From Sphingomonas hankookensis (GTDB taxonomy: Bacteria > Pseudomonadota > Alphaproteobacteria > Sphingomonadales > Sphingomonadaceae): DNA of 64,000 nucleotides. The DNA is taken from contig NZ_CP117025.1 of NCBI RefSeq assembly GCF_028551275.1, positions 3,350,001 to 3,414,000 on the forward strand. Reading direction: 5' to 3'. Shown here piece after piece: positions 62,981 to 64,000 of this stretch. Positions within the stretch are counted from its first letter, which is position 1; each line of letters opens with the position of its first letter. A program made the translations under genes and the position numbers. The notes beneath the pieces were generated by a model. The model worked only from the letters and a program-made list of their open reading frames with translations. It ran no database searches and was not told where the DNA came from.

Positions 62981-63064
62981 CGTCACCCCGGACTTGATCC
63001 GGGGTCCCGCTTTTTCTCGTCCGCCGCAGAAGGAGCGGGACCCCGGGTCAAGCCCGGGGTGACG
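62981..63064. repeat. Intergenic inverted repeat, family A (paired hairpins)
   Basis: CGTCACCCCGGACTTGATCC followed by its inverted copy ending AAGCCCGGGGTGACG, around the centre CCCGCTTTTTCTCGTCCGCC. It lies between mmsA and the deacetylase gene. Confidence 0.82.
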
Positions 63065-63102
63065 GGGAGAGGCGATGTCGGGACGCACGTGACCGACCAT
63101 CT

Positions 63103-64000
63103 TCACCCCATCGTGGGAATGACGAACGCATCCTGCGTCCGCGCCGCCGCGCCGTCCTCGGCCTGGGTGCCCATCGCCGATCCGTCGGGCCAGCGCTGGG
63201 TGATCGTCTTCACCTTCGTCCAGAAACGCACGCCTTCTTCGCCATGCTGGTTCACGTCGCCGAACGCGCTGCGCTTCCACCCGCCGAAGCTGTGATAGGC
63301 GACCGGCACCGGGATCGGCACGTTGATGCCGACCATCCCGACATTCACGCGGGCCGCAAATTCGCGCGCGGCGTGGCCGTTGCGGGTGAAGATCGCGACG
63401 CCGTTGCCGTACTGATGCTCGCTCGGCAGGCGTACGGCGCTTTCAAAATCGTTCGCGCGGACGATCTGAAGGACGGGGCCGAAGATTTCCTCGCGATACG
63501 ATTCCATCTGCGGCGTGACATGGTCGAACAGCGTCGGGCCGATAAAGAAGCCGCGCTCATGGCCCTGCAGGCTGAACCCGCGTCCGTCGACCACCAGTTC
63601 GGCGCCTTCCTCGACACCCTTGGCGATCCAGCCTTCGACCCGCGCCTTGTGCTGGGCGTTGACCACCGGGCCGTAATGCGCCTCGGCATCGGTCGACACC
63701 CCGACGCGCAGCGCGGCGATGGCGGGAATCAGCTTCTCCCGTAGTGCCTCGGCGGTCTTGTCGCCGACCGGCACCACGACCGGCAACGCCATGCAGCGCT
63801 CGCCCGCCGATCCGAACGCCGCACCGGCCAGATCGGCAACCACCTGGTCGAGATCGGCGTCGGGCATGACGATGCCGTGGTTCTTGGCCCCGCCCATCGC
63901 CTGCACGCGCTTACCCGCCGCGACGCCGCGCTTGTAGACATAATGGGCGATGTCGGACGACCCGACGAAGCTGACCGCGCCGATCGCCGGATGGTCGAGG
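63103..64000 (-). CDS. mmsA: Methylmalonate-semialdehyde dehydrogenase (CoA-acylating), N-terminus beyond window
   Basis: The C-terminal 298 residues of an aldehyde dehydrogenase, open to the window edge. Visible are VGSSDIAHYVYKRG, GGAKNHGIVMPDAD, the catalytic cysteine in GSAGERCMALPVVV, EEIFGPVLQIVRAN, and NVPIPVPVAYHSFGGWKRSAFGD, diagnostic of the MmsA branch that converts methylmalonate semialdehyde to propionyl-CoA. It heads the valine run on this strand. Confidence 0.94.
   Translation of the reverse strand, partial: LDHPAIGAVSFVGSSDIAHYVYKRGVAAGKRVQAMGGAKNHGIVMPDADLDQVVADLAGAAFGSAGERCMALPVVVPVGDKTAEALREKLIPAIAALRVGVSTDAEAHYGPVVNAQHKARVEGWIAKGVEEGAELVVDGRGFSLQGHERGFFIGPTLFDHVTPQMESYREEIFGPVLQIVRANDFESAVRLPSEHQYGNGVAIFTRNGHAAREFAARVNVGMVGINVPIPVPVAYHSFGGWKRSAFGDVNQHGEEGVRFWTKVKTITQRWPDGSAMGTQAEDGAAARTQDAFVIPTMG

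Overview
The window is high-GC bacterial chromosome that reads as a sphingomonad-type alphaproteobacterium (Sphingomonas or a close relative). This rests on the large Caulobacter-type TonB receptor, the FYDLN-acid and DUF2794 proteins, the OxyR/AhpC/AhpD block, very short or overlapping ATGA/GTGA junctions, and many hairpin-forming intergenic repeats. The genus assignment is inference; no rRNA is present.

Layout. 1-4.3 kb: 3' end of serine dehydratase, an M3 oligopeptidase, and a divergent DNA-alkylation pair (Ada/AraC protein and O6-methylguanine methyltransferase). 4.5-9 kb: hexuronate catabolism (reductase, uxaC, divergent uxaA) around a LacI-type palindrome. 9-17.4 kb: lipoprotein, gamma carbonic anhydrase, histidine acid phosphatase, TonB receptor, DeoR regulator, secreted endonuclease/exonuclease/phosphatase-fold enzyme and a PQQ-type sugar dehydrogenase, possibly a phosphate-ester or sugar scavenging block. 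17.6-25 kb: glmS-glmU, gph, an SDR, then wecB-wecC (UDP-ManNAcA synthesis). 25.3-27.9 kb: a four-gene cassette (small Tat-signal protein, PqqD-like protein, HprK-like kinase, nucleotidyltransferase), which I recognise as the named but functionally uncharacterised HPr-rel-A type. 27.9-35.1 kb: the complete phosphate operon phoR-pstSCAB-phoU-phoB. 35.2-42.6 kb: small secreted proteins, VOC protein, membrane protein, DUF2794, cysE, TauE/SafE exporter, ahpC-ahpD divergent from oxyR, fasciclin protein. 42.9-53.7 kb: moaE-moaD-pgsA, LplT-like transporter, a Crp/Fnr regulator, tRNA-Ala, aroA-cmk, nadC, RNase T2, DUF4112 and a solute-binding lipoprotein. 57.6-64 kb: a valine/isobutyrate catabolic run (mmsA to mmsB) with a polysaccharide deacetylase and a RidA protein embedded in it.

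The clearest accessory region is 53.7-57.6 kb: a 3.8-kb genetic element inserted in a tRNA-Leu(UAA) gene. It has a 36-bp att duplication, a tyrosine integrase, and two insertion sequences. An IS5-family element interrupts a small excisionase-like ORF, and an IS630-family element has cut off the last residues of the integrase. Removing either IS in silico rejoins an open reading frame, so the order of events can be read from the sequence.

At least seven families of intergenic inverted repeats recur through the window, many of them between convergent genes, where they could act as bidirectional terminators. No CRISPR array, rRNA or recognisable riboswitch was seen.
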